DNA from: Mycobacterium sp. 050128
GTDB taxonomy: Bacteria > Actinomycetota > Actinomycetes > Mycobacteriales > Mycobacteriaceae
Assembly (NCBI RefSeq): GCF_036409155.1
Contig: NZ_JAZGLW010000001.1
Location: forward strand, 2,542,001 to 2,606,000
Direction: 5' to 3'
Length of the DNA stretch: 64,000 nt
Part shown: piece by piece, positions 23,149-31,684 of the stretch
How positions within the stretch are numbered: the first letter of the stretch is position 1
How the letters are laid out: each line of letters begins with the position of its first letter
Program-made: the position numbers and the translations under genes
Notes under the pieces: model-generated
What the model was told of the DNA's origin: nothing
Database searches by the model: none
What the model saw: the letters and a program-made list of their open reading frames with translations, nothing else

Positions 23149-26100
23149 ATGGCGGGCGTGATGCTCAATGGTGACCGCACCGTGACGTCGAAGCGGTGTG
23201 CGAGCGAGCCACCACGACGGACCGACACCCTTGTGTGTAAACCCTGTCGGCCCGATCCCGAAGGGACTGCAGACTTGGAGTCACAGCGTGCACGCGAGGC
23301 GACTCCCGGCTGGCTGGCTCTGCTTGTCGGCCTCGTGGGCATCGTTGCCGGCCTCGCGCTGCCATTCTGTCCGGTGCGGGCCCAAACGACGACGCTGACC
23401 TGGCCGGTGCCCGGCCAGCCGGTCGTCTCCAGCAGCGCGATCGTGGTGCCCTACCGACCGCTGCACCTGCAGGCGACGATCCCCTGCGCGGCCCTGCGCG
23501 CCGCGACCGCATCTGCCGTACGTGTCATTGCGCTGAGCACCGGTACCGGGCCTGCAGGCCTGACCGTCGGCGGTGATCGCACCGGGATCAGTGTTGCCGC
23601 CGACGGGCGCAGCGTGCATTTGCCGGTCGCGCGCCACGACGTCGCATGTGACGTGCACGTCGCAGCCGGACCGGCCGGGATGTCGGTGCGCGACGCCGAC
23701 TCCGGGCGCACGATCGAGCTGCCCGGCCACCCGGTTCCTGAGGTGTTCGGGTTCCGTACGGACCTCGACGCGGCCGATGCGACCGGGATGCAGGTGCGCC
23801 TCGAGGTCGGTGATTCCTTCACCACGTCTCCCGGTCCACTGAAGAACGCCCTGATCGGGGTGCAGCTGATCGCGGCTGCCGCGGCGCTGTGGTTGTTGCC
23901 GCGACCCACCGCGCCGCGTCGACGGTGGCTGCGGCAGCGGGATCGACTGTGGTGGGTCGACGTCGCGGTGGTGGCGGTGCTGGCCGGGTGGGCGGTGATC
24001 GGTCCGCTGGCCGTCGACGACGGCTGGGCCGCCATGATCGCGCGCAACCAGGCCGAGACGGGCAACCCGGGTAATTACTATCGATGGTGGAACGCCGCCG
24101 AGGCGCCGTTCGCGTTGAGCCAGCAGCTGCTGGCACCGCTGACTGGGGTCAGCGTGGCGCCGTTTTGGCTGCGGGGCCCCAGCACCGCATTGGCGATCGC
24201 GACCTGGTTTGTGTTGACGCGGGGGGTACTACGCGCGGCTTTGCCCGGGGTCGCGGCGAGCATGCGGGTCCGCAGTTTGGCGGCGTTGTTCCTGCTGGCG
24301 ACCTGGCTGCCGTTCAACCTCGGTACCCGTCCGGAACCGTATGTGGCGCTGGGTGTTACGGCGGTTCTTGCGCTGGCAATACGCGCTCGCAGTCCGGCCG
24401 GTGTGGGCTGGCTGCTGCTGGTCGTCGCAGTCACGGTGCCGATCAGTGCCAACGGCCTTCTGGTCGTGGCCCCGATGATGGTGTTCGCCCCGCGGCTGAT
24501 CGCGGCAGTGCGCGCGGCATCCGCTCGCATGCACCTGTCGGCGGTTGTCGCGATGCTGTGCTGCGTCGCGGCTGTGGCTCTTACCGTCGTCTTCGCCGAT
24601 CAAACCTGGGATGGCGTGGTGGTGGCCACCGACTGGCACAACTTTTTCGGGCCGTCGCTGCGGTGGCACGAGGAGCCACTGCGCTATCGGTACCTGTTGG
24701 GGTCCGACCAGCAGGGCAGCTTCGCCAAGCGGCTGCCCGTCTTGTTGTCCGTCGCGATGGTGCCGATCACCTTGTGGGCGGGGCTGCGCCGCGGCGATCG
24801 GATCGGCCGGCCCGGTGCTCGGCTGGCGGGGGTGGTGGCGACGGCGCTTGCGTTGCTGGCGCTGTCACCGTCGAAGTGGTCCTACCACCTGGGGTCAGCG
24901 GCGGGACTACTCGCCGCGCTGCTCACTGTGGGCGTCGTGATGCTCGTCCAGCGAGTCGCTGCGGCCGATCGTTACGGCGTTCTTGCCGGGGTTGTGGGAT
25001 CGGCGCTGGCCGCCGGAGCGGCGGCGCTGGCCTTCGCCGGGCCGAACGCTTGGTGGCTGCCTGCGGTCTATGACGTCCCGTGGGCCGACACGGCGCCCCG
25101 ACCGCTCGGCCTGCCGCTGGCTCATCCGGTGTTGTGGCTTGGGCTGGTCGCGGCGCTGTCGGCTGCAGCGGGGATCGCCGCTCGACGGCCGGGTGCCCTG
25201 CGGGTGGTGGTCGCGGGTCCCGCCATGATCGCCGTGACCGCTGTCGGTATGGCGCTCGCCCTGCTGGTTGGCTCGTTTGTCGCGGCGCCCATCCGCCGTC
25301 CGGCCGGTTCACTGGCCCTGATGAACACGCACTGGATCGGCGGCAGCCGGTCGTGCGGGTTGGCCGATGACATCGAAGTGTTGCCCGACGGCGCGATCCT
25401 GGACACCGCGCCCGACCCCGGCGGCGCGATCGCCGGATTCACCGCCCACGGCGGCTTCGTGCCCGGCGCCCCGCCGCCCGACCCCCCGGGGCGAGGCACG
25501 TCGACTTTCCTGTGGGGTAGCCGCGCGGCCGGTGTCGCAGCCACGGCAGCCATGACCAGCCCCTGGTTCGTGTTGCCGGTGCTCTCGCCCGACGCCGGCA
25601 TCGCGGTGTCGGTCTCGGGGCGCACCAACGGCGGCAACGCGCTCGCCTTCGAATTCGGCCGCAGCCAGGGGGCGGAGGTCAGTGTGCTCAGCGACCGCGC
25701 CCCGAACGACCGGCCGGCCGCCGGCGAGGATCCCGACCATCCACTGTGGCGCACGATCGGTGTCGATGCCGCCGAGGTGCCCCGCGGCGCTGACCGGGTA
25801 CGGATCCGGGCGGTCGACGCCCGCACCGACGCCTTCGGTTGGCTGGCGTTCACCGGACCGCGGCTGCGTTCGATCGTGCCCTTGAACCGGTTTCTTGCCG
25901 GCCACGGACCGGTTCTGCTCAGCTGGCCGCAGTCGTTCGTGTTTCCGTGCGTGCGCGACATCGCCACGATCTCTGGCGGCGTCGCCCAGACACCCGTCGT
26001 GGTGATCGAGTCACCACGACCCTGGCTCACCGAGGACAGAGACCCCGACGTCGGGGGCACCTTCACCGAGCTCGCCCAGTTCGGGAACCTCTACGAGATC

Positions 26101-26250
26101 CCCAGCCGTCTGGTCGGGCACCCAGAGGTCGACTGGGGAACGGTGAAGGTTTCAGGGGACACAGCCAGCCGCGACGCCTACCAACGCACCGTCACCGAGG
26201 TGATCGTCCCCGGCAGCGGAGGTGTCGCGCATCAACGACCCGAACGCTGA
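23149..26250 (+). CDS. Orphan Emb-type arabinofuranosyltransferase
   Basis: About 1033 residues. N-terminal TM helix ATPGWLALLVGLVGIVAGLA, an ectodomain TLTWPVPGQPVVSSSA with a second Emb domain near GFRTDL, then about a dozen helices and a C-terminal carbohydrate-binding-like domain (SCGLADDIEVL, FPCVRDIAT). In EmbA/B/C the catalytic loop has DDGY and ANYYRWFGTPEAPFGW; here it is DDGW (290-293) and GNYYRWWNAAEAPFAL. SPSKWSYHLG matches PTKWTHHFG. It probably adds arabinofuranose from decaprenyl-phosphoarabinose to a cell-wall glycan. Start uncertain: ATG 23149 or 23161, or TTG 23275 which has AAGGGA upstream. Confidence 0.82.
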   Translation: MAGVMLNGDRTVTSKRCASEPPRRTDTLVCKPCRPDPEGTADLESQRAREATPGWLALLVGLVGIVAGLALPFCPVRAQTTTLTWPVPGQPVVSSSAIVVPYRPLHLQATIPCAALRAATASAVRVIALSTGTGPAGLTVGGDRTGISVAADGRSVHLPVARHDVACDVHVAAGPAGMSVRDADSGRTIELPGHPVPEVFGFRTDLDAADATGMQVRLEVGDSFTTSPGPLKNALIGVQLIAAAAALWLLPRPTAPRRRWLRQRDRLWWVDVAVVAVLAGWAVIGPLAVDDGWAAMIARNQAETGNPGNYYRWWNAAEAPFALSQQLLAPLTGVSVAPFWLRGPSTALAIATWFVLTRGVLRAALPGVAASMRVRSLAALFLLATWLPFNLGTRPEPYVALGVTAVLALAIRARSPAGVGWLLLVVAVTVPISANGLLVVAPMMVFAPRLIAAVRAASARMHLSAVVAMLCCVAAVALTVVFADQTWDGVVVATDWHNFFGPSLRWHEEPLRYRYLLGSDQQGSFAKRLPVLLSVAMVPITLWAGLRRGDRIGRPGARLAGVVATALALLALSPSKWSYHLGSAAGLLAALLTVGVVMLVQRVAAADRYGVLAGVVGSALAAGAAALAFAGPNAWWLPAVYDVPWADTAPRPLGLPLAHPVLWLGLVAALSAAAGIAARRPGALRVVVAGPAMIAVTAVGMALALLVGSFVAAPIRRPAGSLALMNTHWIGGSRSCGLADDIEVLPDGAILDTAPDPGGAIAGFTAHGGFVPGAPPPDPPGRGTSTFLWGSRAAGVAATAAMTSPWFVLPVLSPDAGIAVSVSGRTNGGNALAFEFGRSQGAEVSVLSDRAPNDRPAAGEDPDHPLWRTIGVDAAEVPRGADRVRIRAVDARTDAFGWLAFTGPRLRSIVPLNRFLAGHGPVLLSWPQSFVFPCVRDIATISGGVAQTPVVVIESPRPWLTEDRDPDVGGTFTELAQFGNLYEIPSRLVGHPEVDWGTVKVSGDTASRDAYQRTVTEVIVPGSGGVAHQRPER

Positions 26251-26348
26251 GCGCGCAGACTGCCGCCCGCGCGCGATACCGACCGTTGCTGACGGAATCC
26301 TCACATGCCCGGCGCTCGCCAGGCAACCAACGCCACCCGGACATAACA

Positions 26349-27095
26349 ATGACCGTGCGCGTCAGGCACCGCGATTGGGTGCAGACGCATCCCGAGCCGA
26401 CGACCGATCGGCGACTCAACACCACGGGCGTGCCACGCCCTCTACTCGTACCTGGAGGGTGGATGCTGGGACCGCAGTACGAGCGCGCGCTTCTGGGGGA
26501 GCGCTGCTGGCTTCGCCACGACGACGGTGAACGCGTAGAGCTGCCGGTGGATCTCTGGCTCGGCCATCACGGCGCGGACCACTCCTTCGACGAAACGGTG
26601 GTGTCTTTGTGCACGGGTCCGACGATCGACCTCGGCTGCGGACCTGGACGTCTGGTCGCACAACTGATTCGACGCGGGCTACCCGCACTGGGAATCGATC
26701 AATCCGCGACCGCCGTGCGGATCGCCAACCAGCGTGGCGCGCCTGCCCTGCGCGGCGACGTGTTCAGTGCGTTGCCCGGCGAGGGTGGTTGGGGCACCGT
26801 GCTACTTGTCGATGGCAACATCGGCCTCGCTGGCGATCCCGTGCGGGTGTTGGCCCGCGCCGCGCGGTTGCTCGCTCCCGGCGGGCAATGCCTTGTCGAG
26901 TTCGACCCGGCGACATCGGGTGTCAAGCAGCGACGGGTTCGCCTGGAATCCGACAGCGGGATGGGTCGCTGGTTTGACTGGGCCTCGGTCGGCCTCGACA
27001 GCGCCTCGGAGCTGACCGAGCGAGCGGGCCTGACCTTGACCCATACCCACCGCGTGGGCGCACGATGGGTGGCGCAGGTGTCCAAGCCGCGATGA
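26349..27095 (+). CDS. Class I SAM-dependent methyltransferase
   Basis: 248 residues. Motif I is TIDLGCGPGRLVAQLIRRGL, followed by ALGIDQSA (acidic-loop region), a motif near TVLLVDGNIGLAGDP, and AARLLAPGGQCLVEFDP. The Rossmann-like methyltransferase fold is clear; the substrate is not. It follows the Emb-like gene by 98 bases and may belong to the same unit. The N-terminal 40 residues before MLGPQYERALLG are poorly conserved looking, so an ATG at 26463 is possible. Confidence 0.82.
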   Translation: MTVRVRHRDWVQTHPEPTTDRRLNTTGVPRPLLVPGGWMLGPQYERALLGERCWLRHDDGERVELPVDLWLGHHGADHSFDETVVSLCTGPTIDLGCGPGRLVAQLIRRGLPALGIDQSATAVRIANQRGAPALRGDVFSALPGEGGWGTVLLVDGNIGLAGDPVRVLARAARLLAPGGQCLVEFDPATSGVKQRRVRLESDSGMGRWFDWASVGLDSASELTERAGLTLTHTHRVGARWVAQVSKPR

Positions 27096-27284
27096 TCGGC
27101 CCACAACCCGCGACGGACGAAAGACCGGCGCGGGCGGACATCGCGGGTTCTCACGATATGGTTGCTATCGGCCGCCCGATGAGTCATCGAGACTTCGTGT
27201 TGAGCACAAGCAGTGTGTTCGCGGTGGCGTCTCGGCATGCGCGGCCGGCGAAGTTGGCATCGGCGCGGTTGGCCGGGGCCCGGG

Positions 27285-27881
27285 TCAGTTGCGGTGGTGG
27301 CGGTGGTAGTGCCGGGCCACTCGTGTCCTGTTGGCGCAGATGTTCTGGGTGCAGAACTTGCGGCGGGGGTCGGAGGCGACGAAGAGCATGCTGCAGGTCG
27401 GGTTCTCACATCTGCGCAGGCGATTGTGCGCAGGCCCGACCAGCAGATCGATAAGGCTCTCGGCGACGGCAGCTAGCGCGAGTTCGTACAACCGGTCGGC
27501 CGGTGGATGGCGAGTGGTCAGGGCGGCCCACCCGGCTGGGGTCTGCACCAGCTGCCGGGTGCAGGCCACGCTTGATGCGATGTCGTTGACGCGATTGACG
27601 ACCGCTGCGCTGGGACTGATCCCGGCGATGTGTGCGTCGAGTATCTCGCGAACTGCTTGACGCAGCTCAATGGTGAGCGCAAGTGACGGAGCCGGCGTCC
27701 CGTCGGGTAGTCGATCCTGCTGCAGGCCCCACCAGAACCGACACGCCGCCTCGTCGGCAAGCAGATCGACGACTGGATCCCGACTGGTGATGATCGTGTC
27801 GGCCAAGTCCACAGCCAAGGGCTCTCCCGCCACGACGAATCCCGCCGCCTGCGCCCTTTGGAGCCGTGACCCGGTATTCAT
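27285..27881 (-). CDS. CGNR zinc-finger (ABATE domain) regulator
   Basis: 198 residues. Residues about 10-140 are the ABATE (ginI/stress) domain (LAVDLADTIITSRDPVVDLLA). The C-terminal zinc finger reads RRCENPTCSMLFVA then FCTQNICANRTRVARHY, where NICANRTRVARHY corresponds to the CGNR motif. Such proteins are presumed transcription factors. It diverges from a mycothiol-type gene; the 100-base gap contains CTAACG/CGTTAG repeats that may be its operator. Confidence 0.85.
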   Translation of the reverse strand: MNTGSRLQRAQAAGFVVAGEPLAVDLADTIITSRDPVVDLLADEAACRFWWGLQQDRLPDGTPAPSLALTIELRQAVREILDAHIAGISPSAAVVNRVNDIASSVACTRQLVQTPAGWAALTTRHPPADRLYELALAAVAESLIDLLVGPAHNRLRRCENPTCSMLFVASDPRRKFCTQNICANRTRVARHYHRHHRN

Positions 27882-27951
27882 TTAACTAATGCTATCAAGA
27901 TGTTGACAACGTTAGGCAGCGCGAGTACAAAATCTAACGGTAAACATTGCT

Positions 27952-27968
27952 GTCAAACGTTAGTTGAC
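27952..27968. promoter_or_regulatory. Inverted repeat in the CGNR/MDMPI divergent promoter
   Basis: GTCAA-N7-TTGAC, with CGTTAG inside the spacer. CGTTAG recurs at 27910-27915 and, inverted as CTAACG, at 27934-27939. The three hexamers lie between divergent genes and just before the ribosome site of the plus-strand gene. Confidence 0.45.
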
Positions 27969-27981
27969 GAAAGGAACTCGG

Positions 27982-28551
27982 ATGAACTCGTTGGACCTGC
28001 TGCAACAGGCCGATAAGCGCCTGGTCGACCTGGTCTCCACTCTGAGCGTGTCGAATCTGGACGCCCCCAGTCCGTGCTCAGGGTGGAGCGTGCGGTCGCT
28101 GCTCAGCCACACTGTCGCCACGATCGACGCCTTTGCGGCGGCCCTCGACGGACAGGGCGGCCCGACCGAGCAGGAACTTTTCAGCGGGGCCGACATCCTC
28201 GGTTCAGCGCCGCTCACGGTCGTCGAGAAGTCCGTCGACCGCTCACAGCAAGCGTGGACCACCATCACCGACTGGGAGCGTCCCATCCTGACCGTCATCG
28301 GGGAGATGCCGGCCCGCCAGGCCATCGGCATCATCACCTACTCGACGCTGATCCACAGCTGGGACCTGGCGGTGGCCATCGGCAAGCCGATCCACTTCGA
28401 CGAGGCCGAGGCCACCCTGGCCGAAGCGGTCGGATCGCAGCTCGTCCCGGCGCTGCGACCTCAAGATCTCTTCGGTCCGGAGGTCGCGGCCGGCGCGGAC
28501 GCGACCCCCACCCAGCGAGTCGTCGCCTTCGCCGGTCGTAACCCCCTGTGA
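27982..28551 (+). CDS. DinB-like mycothiol-dependent protein (TIGR03086 type)
   Basis: 189 residues. PSPCSGWSVRSLLSHTVATI and the second His in YSTLIHSWDLAVAIG are the metal-ligand histidines of the MDMPI/DinB four-helix fold, which in actinobacteria uses mycothiol for isomerisation or detoxification. The ATG at 27982 follows GAAAGGAA; an earlier ATG-like start at 27964 lacks a site. Translationally coupled to the next gene. Confidence 0.85.
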   Translation: MNSLDLLQQADKRLVDLVSTLSVSNLDAPSPCSGWSVRSLLSHTVATIDAFAAALDGQGGPTEQELFSGADILGSAPLTVVEKSVDRSQQAWTTITDWERPILTVIGEMPARQAIGIITYSTLIHSWDLAVAIGKPIHFDEAEATLAEAVGSQLVPALRPQDLFGPEVAAGADATPTQRVVAFAGRNPL

Positions 28552-29456
28552 CCCTGCAGATGACGAACGAAAACCGGCCCGCCGCTGTGGGATTCCACAG
28601 CGGCGAGCTGGCCGTCCAGACACGCGCCGGAGTGCGCACGCGTGCCGAGCGGCTGGCCCCGATGGCGGCCCGCGGCCAGCTCCGCACCGCCACAGCTGAC
28701 TTCGTGGCGGCGGCGCAGCTGGCGGTCCTGACCGCACGCGACGCCGCAGGCCGACTGTGGACCTCACCGCTGCTGGGACAACCCGGCTTCCTCCGGGCGG
28801 CGACACCGACCACACTGCACATCGAGGACCCCTTTCTCGACGCCGACCCGCTCCACGACCTACCGGCCCGCCAGCCCGCGGGGCTTATCGTGATCGACTT
28901 CGCCACCCGCCGCCGAGTGCGCATCAACGGCGTTCTCGCCCAGGCTGATTCCGGCGGTCTGACAATCGATGTCGACCAGGCATACGGCAACTGCCCGAAA
29001 TTCATCCGGAACCGCCACCTGCGCCTCCCCGCCAACGCTTCCGGCCCAGACCGCACACCGGTTTTCACCGGCGAACTTCTGCGACCGGAGGACGGTCGGC
29101 TGATCGAACACGCCGACACATTCTTCCTGGGCACCAGCCATCCGACGTCAGGCAACGACGCCTCCCATCGAGGCGGGCCGACCGGCTTCGTCCACATCGA
29201 GCACGATCGCCTCTGGTGGCCGGACTACCCGGGCAACAACCTGTTCAACAGCCTGGGCAATGTGACGGTCGACCCGACCACAGCCTTGCTCTTCATCGAC
29301 TTCCCCACGGGGACAACGCTGCAACTAACCGGCACAGCCACGTTAGTGTGGGAGGACGAAAGGCCGCGCGACGAAAGTCAAACCGGACGACGAGTCACCT
29401 TCACACCCCAGCGCGTCGTCGTGACCGGCATCGCGGCGTTGCGTGCCGAGCACTGA
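28548..29456 (+). CDS. Pyridoxamine-5'-phosphate-oxidase-like flavoprotein
   Basis: 302 residues. Two split-barrel regions are seen: residues about 40-150 (FVAAAQLAVLTARDAAGRLW, LIVIDFATRRRVRINGVL) and about 180-290 (TGFVHIEHDRLWWPDYPGNN, ALLFIDFPTGTTLQLTGTA). The family binds FMN; members like this are often annotated as stress- or iron-linked oxidases. The GTG overlaps the stop of the mycothiol-type gene (GTGA), so the two are co-translated. An ATG at 28560 is the alternative start. Confidence 0.83.
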   Translation: MTLQMTNENRPAAVGFHSGELAVQTRAGVRTRAERLAPMAARGQLRTATADFVAAAQLAVLTARDAAGRLWTSPLLGQPGFLRAATPTTLHIEDPFLDADPLHDLPARQPAGLIVIDFATRRRVRINGVLAQADSGGLTIDVDQAYGNCPKFIRNRHLRLPANASGPDRTPVFTGELLRPEDGRLIEHADTFFLGTSHPTSGNDASHRGGPTGFVHIEHDRLWWPDYPGNNLFNSLGNVTVDPTTALLFIDFPTGTTLQLTGTATLVWEDERPRDESQTGRRVTFTPQRVVVTGIAALRAEH

Positions 29457-29684
29457 CGACAGTGCACGGCATCCGTTCCAATCCGTTACCTGAGGGACAC
29501 CCGACGAACGCTCAGTACCGGCTGCGTTGTGGGACCCGTCCGGGCCCGAATTGCACGAACTGGACTCTGCGTCGTCCTGACGCGCCCAAAAGTTGCACTA
29601 TCCGCGAGCTGATTCCCCAGCCGACAGTGTGCACGTTCCCAAATCCGCTAGGTCACGTTTCCCAACCCTCGAGCCCACCGCCAC

Positions 29685-29712
29685 AGACCAGGCCTCAACC
29701 AATTTTCGTCAG
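29685..29712. repeat. 28-bp direct repeat, left copy
   Basis: The sequence begins AGACCAGGCC and ends TTTTCGTCAG and is identical over 28 bases to 30739-30766, about 1.05 kb away. The two copies enclose the toxin-antitoxin pair and little else. The rest of 29457-29851 shows no gene. Confidence 0.9.
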
Positions 29713-29851
29713 CGCCACGGACATCCCGATATCGCTACCGGTTCGCCACCGCCCAGGGGAGGTCTGCGCTCAGCGCGAGTTTTATTGCTCGCGATGATCA
29801 AGCCGGGCGGCGACGGCCGTGTCGACGCGATCCAGCACCGTCTCGGCTTCG

Positions 29852-30349
29852 TTACGCAGATGGGCTGGGCCGGACGTCCTTTACGAGGAGCATCAGTGTT
29901 AGGTCGTCGACAGGAGAAGGCTCAAAACCGTAGCGCAAGTAGAAGCGCCGGGCGGTGTCGTTGTTTGCGTGGACCAGCAGCAGCCGAACCCCCGTCAGCT
30001 CCGCGACCTCAAGTGACTTGAGGATGAAATGTTTGAGAAGTGCTGCAGCGAGACCACGCCCTTGATGGTTCGCGTCGACGGCCAGCCGGCCGAGCAGGAC
30101 CGCAGGTAACGGGTCCGGCTGATTGCGAGCAGCGCGTTTCGTCGCCCGGCTGCGCATGAGCACCGCCGTGCTGGAGGCATAGAAGGCCACCACCCGTCGC
30201 CCGTCCAGCACCACCCAGGTGCGGCTGCCTCCTTCGCGCTGATTGTGCAGAGCCTTCGTCCGCAGCCACTCGTTGAGCACGTCGTTGCCGCAGTCGAAGT
30301 CGTCGACGATGTGATCGGCACCGAAGAGGACGGGCCCCTCGTAGCTCAC
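29852..30349 (-). CDS. GNAT-family acetyltransferase toxin (TacT/AtaT-like)
   Basis: 165 residues. The GNAT fold is shown by VLLGRLAVDANHQGRGLAAA (acetyl-CoA loop, Q-x-x-G-x-G/A) and LLVHANNDTARRFYLRYGFEP. N-terminal DCGNDVLNEWLRTKAL is typical of GNAT toxins paired with DUF1778 antitoxins, which acetylate aminoacyl-tRNA and stop translation. The GTG overlaps the stop of the upstream small gene. It lies inside a 28-bp direct-repeat bracket. Confidence 0.88.
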   Translation of the reverse strand: MSYEGPVLFGADHIVDDFDCGNDVLNEWLRTKALHNQREGGSRTWVVLDGRRVVAFYASSTAVLMRSRATKRAARNQPDPLPAVLLGRLAVDANHQGRGLAAALLKHFILKSLEVAELTGVRLLLVHANNDTARRFYLRYGFEPSPVDDLTLMLLVKDVRPSPSA

Positions 30350-30615
30350 CGTTCCAAAATCGACGGATTCGCCAGCAGGCGCGCCAACTCGGGCTTGGGG
30401 CTTGGCGGACGGTCGAGCAGCGCCTGAAGATCGGTCCAGGCGGCGTCATCGAGGACGAACACTCTCCGATCAGCGAGGTCGGCCTCGGCGGCCTGAACGG
30501 CGTGACGCACCACATAGTCGTTGAGCGACTCGCCCGTGACGTCGAGCACACGTCGCACCACCGCATCTTGCGCCGCGGTCACGCGCAGGTGCCAGCGACC
30601 ACTCTTCGTCTCCAC
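30346..30615 (-). CDS. DUF1778-type antitoxin
   Basis: 89 residues from the GTG at 30615. WHLRVTAAQDAVVRRVLDVT and ESLNDYVVRHAVQAAEADLA form the ribbon-helix-helix of DUF1778 antitoxins, and VFVLDDAAWTDLQALLDRPP is the toxin-neutralising tail. A longer frame to 30756 exists but the extra residues look non-coding and cover the direct repeat. It is expected to bind its own promoter and the GNAT toxin. Confidence 0.85.
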   Translation of the reverse strand: METKSGRWHLRVTAAQDAVVRRVLDVTGESLNDYVVRHAVQAAEADLADRRVFVLDDAAWTDLQALLDRPPSPKPELARLLANPSILER

Positions 30616-30622
30616 ACCAGAA

Positions 30623-30643
30623 GTGTACGCCGAATTGGTGTAC
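30623..30643. promoter_or_regulatory. GTGTAC direct repeats upstream of the antitoxin
   Basis: GTGTAC at 30623-30628 and 30638-30643, 15 bases apart, lie immediately before the antitoxin start. They are candidate autoregulatory sites for the RHH antitoxin. Confidence 0.4.
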
Positions 30644-30738
30644 ATACCGTCGGCAAGCGCGGAACGATGCAGTTCGGCGCGCGGCGGCGTTCCCAAATCC
30701 GCGGCAGCGCGTTCTCGGCCATCGGACGTCACCATAAG

Positions 30739-30766
30739 AGACCAGGCCTCAACCAATTTTCGTCAG
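30739..30766. repeat. 28-bp direct repeat, right copy
   Basis: Identical to 29685-29712. It lies about 120 bases upstream of the antitoxin start. The flanking bases outside the 28 do not match, so the repeat has sharp edges. Confidence 0.9.
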
Positions 30767-30834
30767 GTCCCCGAGGGCGGACGGGCCTGAGCTTACCGTG
30801 ACGGCAGGCTCAGGCCTGTGGGCCGCGACGAGCG

Positions 30835-31653
30835 TCAGCGCAGTTCGGCGATCACCTTAGCGAAGTTTGCGATGTTGTTGTCCTGCACGGTGAAGGAGGA
30901 CACGCCGTACTTCTCCCGGTAGCCGCGCAGCGTGTCGGCGATCTCGGTGGGAGAACCGCTGAGCACCGACGGCTGGGACAGGATCTCCTCATCGGAGAGT
31001 TCCGGTGCGTAGGCGCGGGTGAGCTTGAGGTCGGGCTCGGTCTCGCCGTCGCGTGGCATCGCCGTGATCGCCAGATTGAGCTCGAGGGAGTCGAACCGAT
31101 CGCCGGCGGCCTGGCGGACGAAGTCGACTCGCTCGGCGAACGGGTCCTCGACGTCGTTAACCTTCGAGCCGGTCAGCCCGATGATGTCGGCGTTGCGGGC
31201 CGCGATCCGCAGCACGCGGTCACCGTTGCCGGCGATGATGAGCGGTGTCGAGGGGTGGTGCTCCTTCAGGTACTTCGTCATGTGCTCGAGGTAGTCGACC
31301 CGCGCACCGGCGCTGGGGTAGGGGATCTCCGCGGCCTCGAACTCTTCCCGGACGTAGCCGGTGCCAAGCCCGATCTCGAGGCGGCCGTCACTGAGTAGGT
31401 CCAGGCCTTGCATGTCCCGGCTGAGCAGCGCCGGCTTGTAGAACGCGGAGTTGAGCACATACATGCTCAGCCGCAGTGTCGTGGTGACCATTGCGACCGC
31501 GGTCAGTGTGGGAAAGGGCGCGGCGGCACCCAAATGGTCAGGCACACAAAGAATGTCGAACCCGGAATCTTCAGCGCGCTTGGCCTTGTCGAGGAGCGCC
31601 TCGCGCGACTTGTAGAACCGCATGCTCATGCCAAATCGAAAATCCTTGGCCAC
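30835..31653 (-). CDS. LLM-class F420-dependent oxidoreductase
   Basis: 272 residues. Luciferase-like fold with DFRFGMSMRFYKSREALLDK, PFPTLTAVAMVTTTLRLSMY, GRLEIGLGTGYVREEF and TPLIIAGNGDRVLRIAARNA. Proteins of this type (TIGR03621-like) normally use coenzyme F420; the substrate is unknown. The GTG at 31653 has GGAGG six bases upstream, which rules out the slightly longer TTG start. It follows the gamma-glutamyl enzyme gene by 31 bases and is probably co-transcribed with it. Confidence 0.85.
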   Translation of the reverse strand: MAKDFRFGMSMRFYKSREALLDKAKRAEDSGFDILCVPDHLGAAAPFPTLTAVAMVTTTLRLSMYVLNSAFYKPALLSRDMQGLDLLSDGRLEIGLGTGYVREEFEAAEIPYPSAGARVDYLEHMTKYLKEHHPSTPLIIAGNGDRVLRIAARNADIIGLTGSKVNDVEDPFAERVDFVRQAAGDRFDSLELNLAITAMPRDGETEPDLKLTRAYAPELSDEEILSQPSVLSGSPTEIADTLRGYREKYGVSSFTVQDNNIANFAKVIAELR

Positions 31654-31684
31654 CAACAACCTCCGTTAAATGAGTTCGGAAAAA

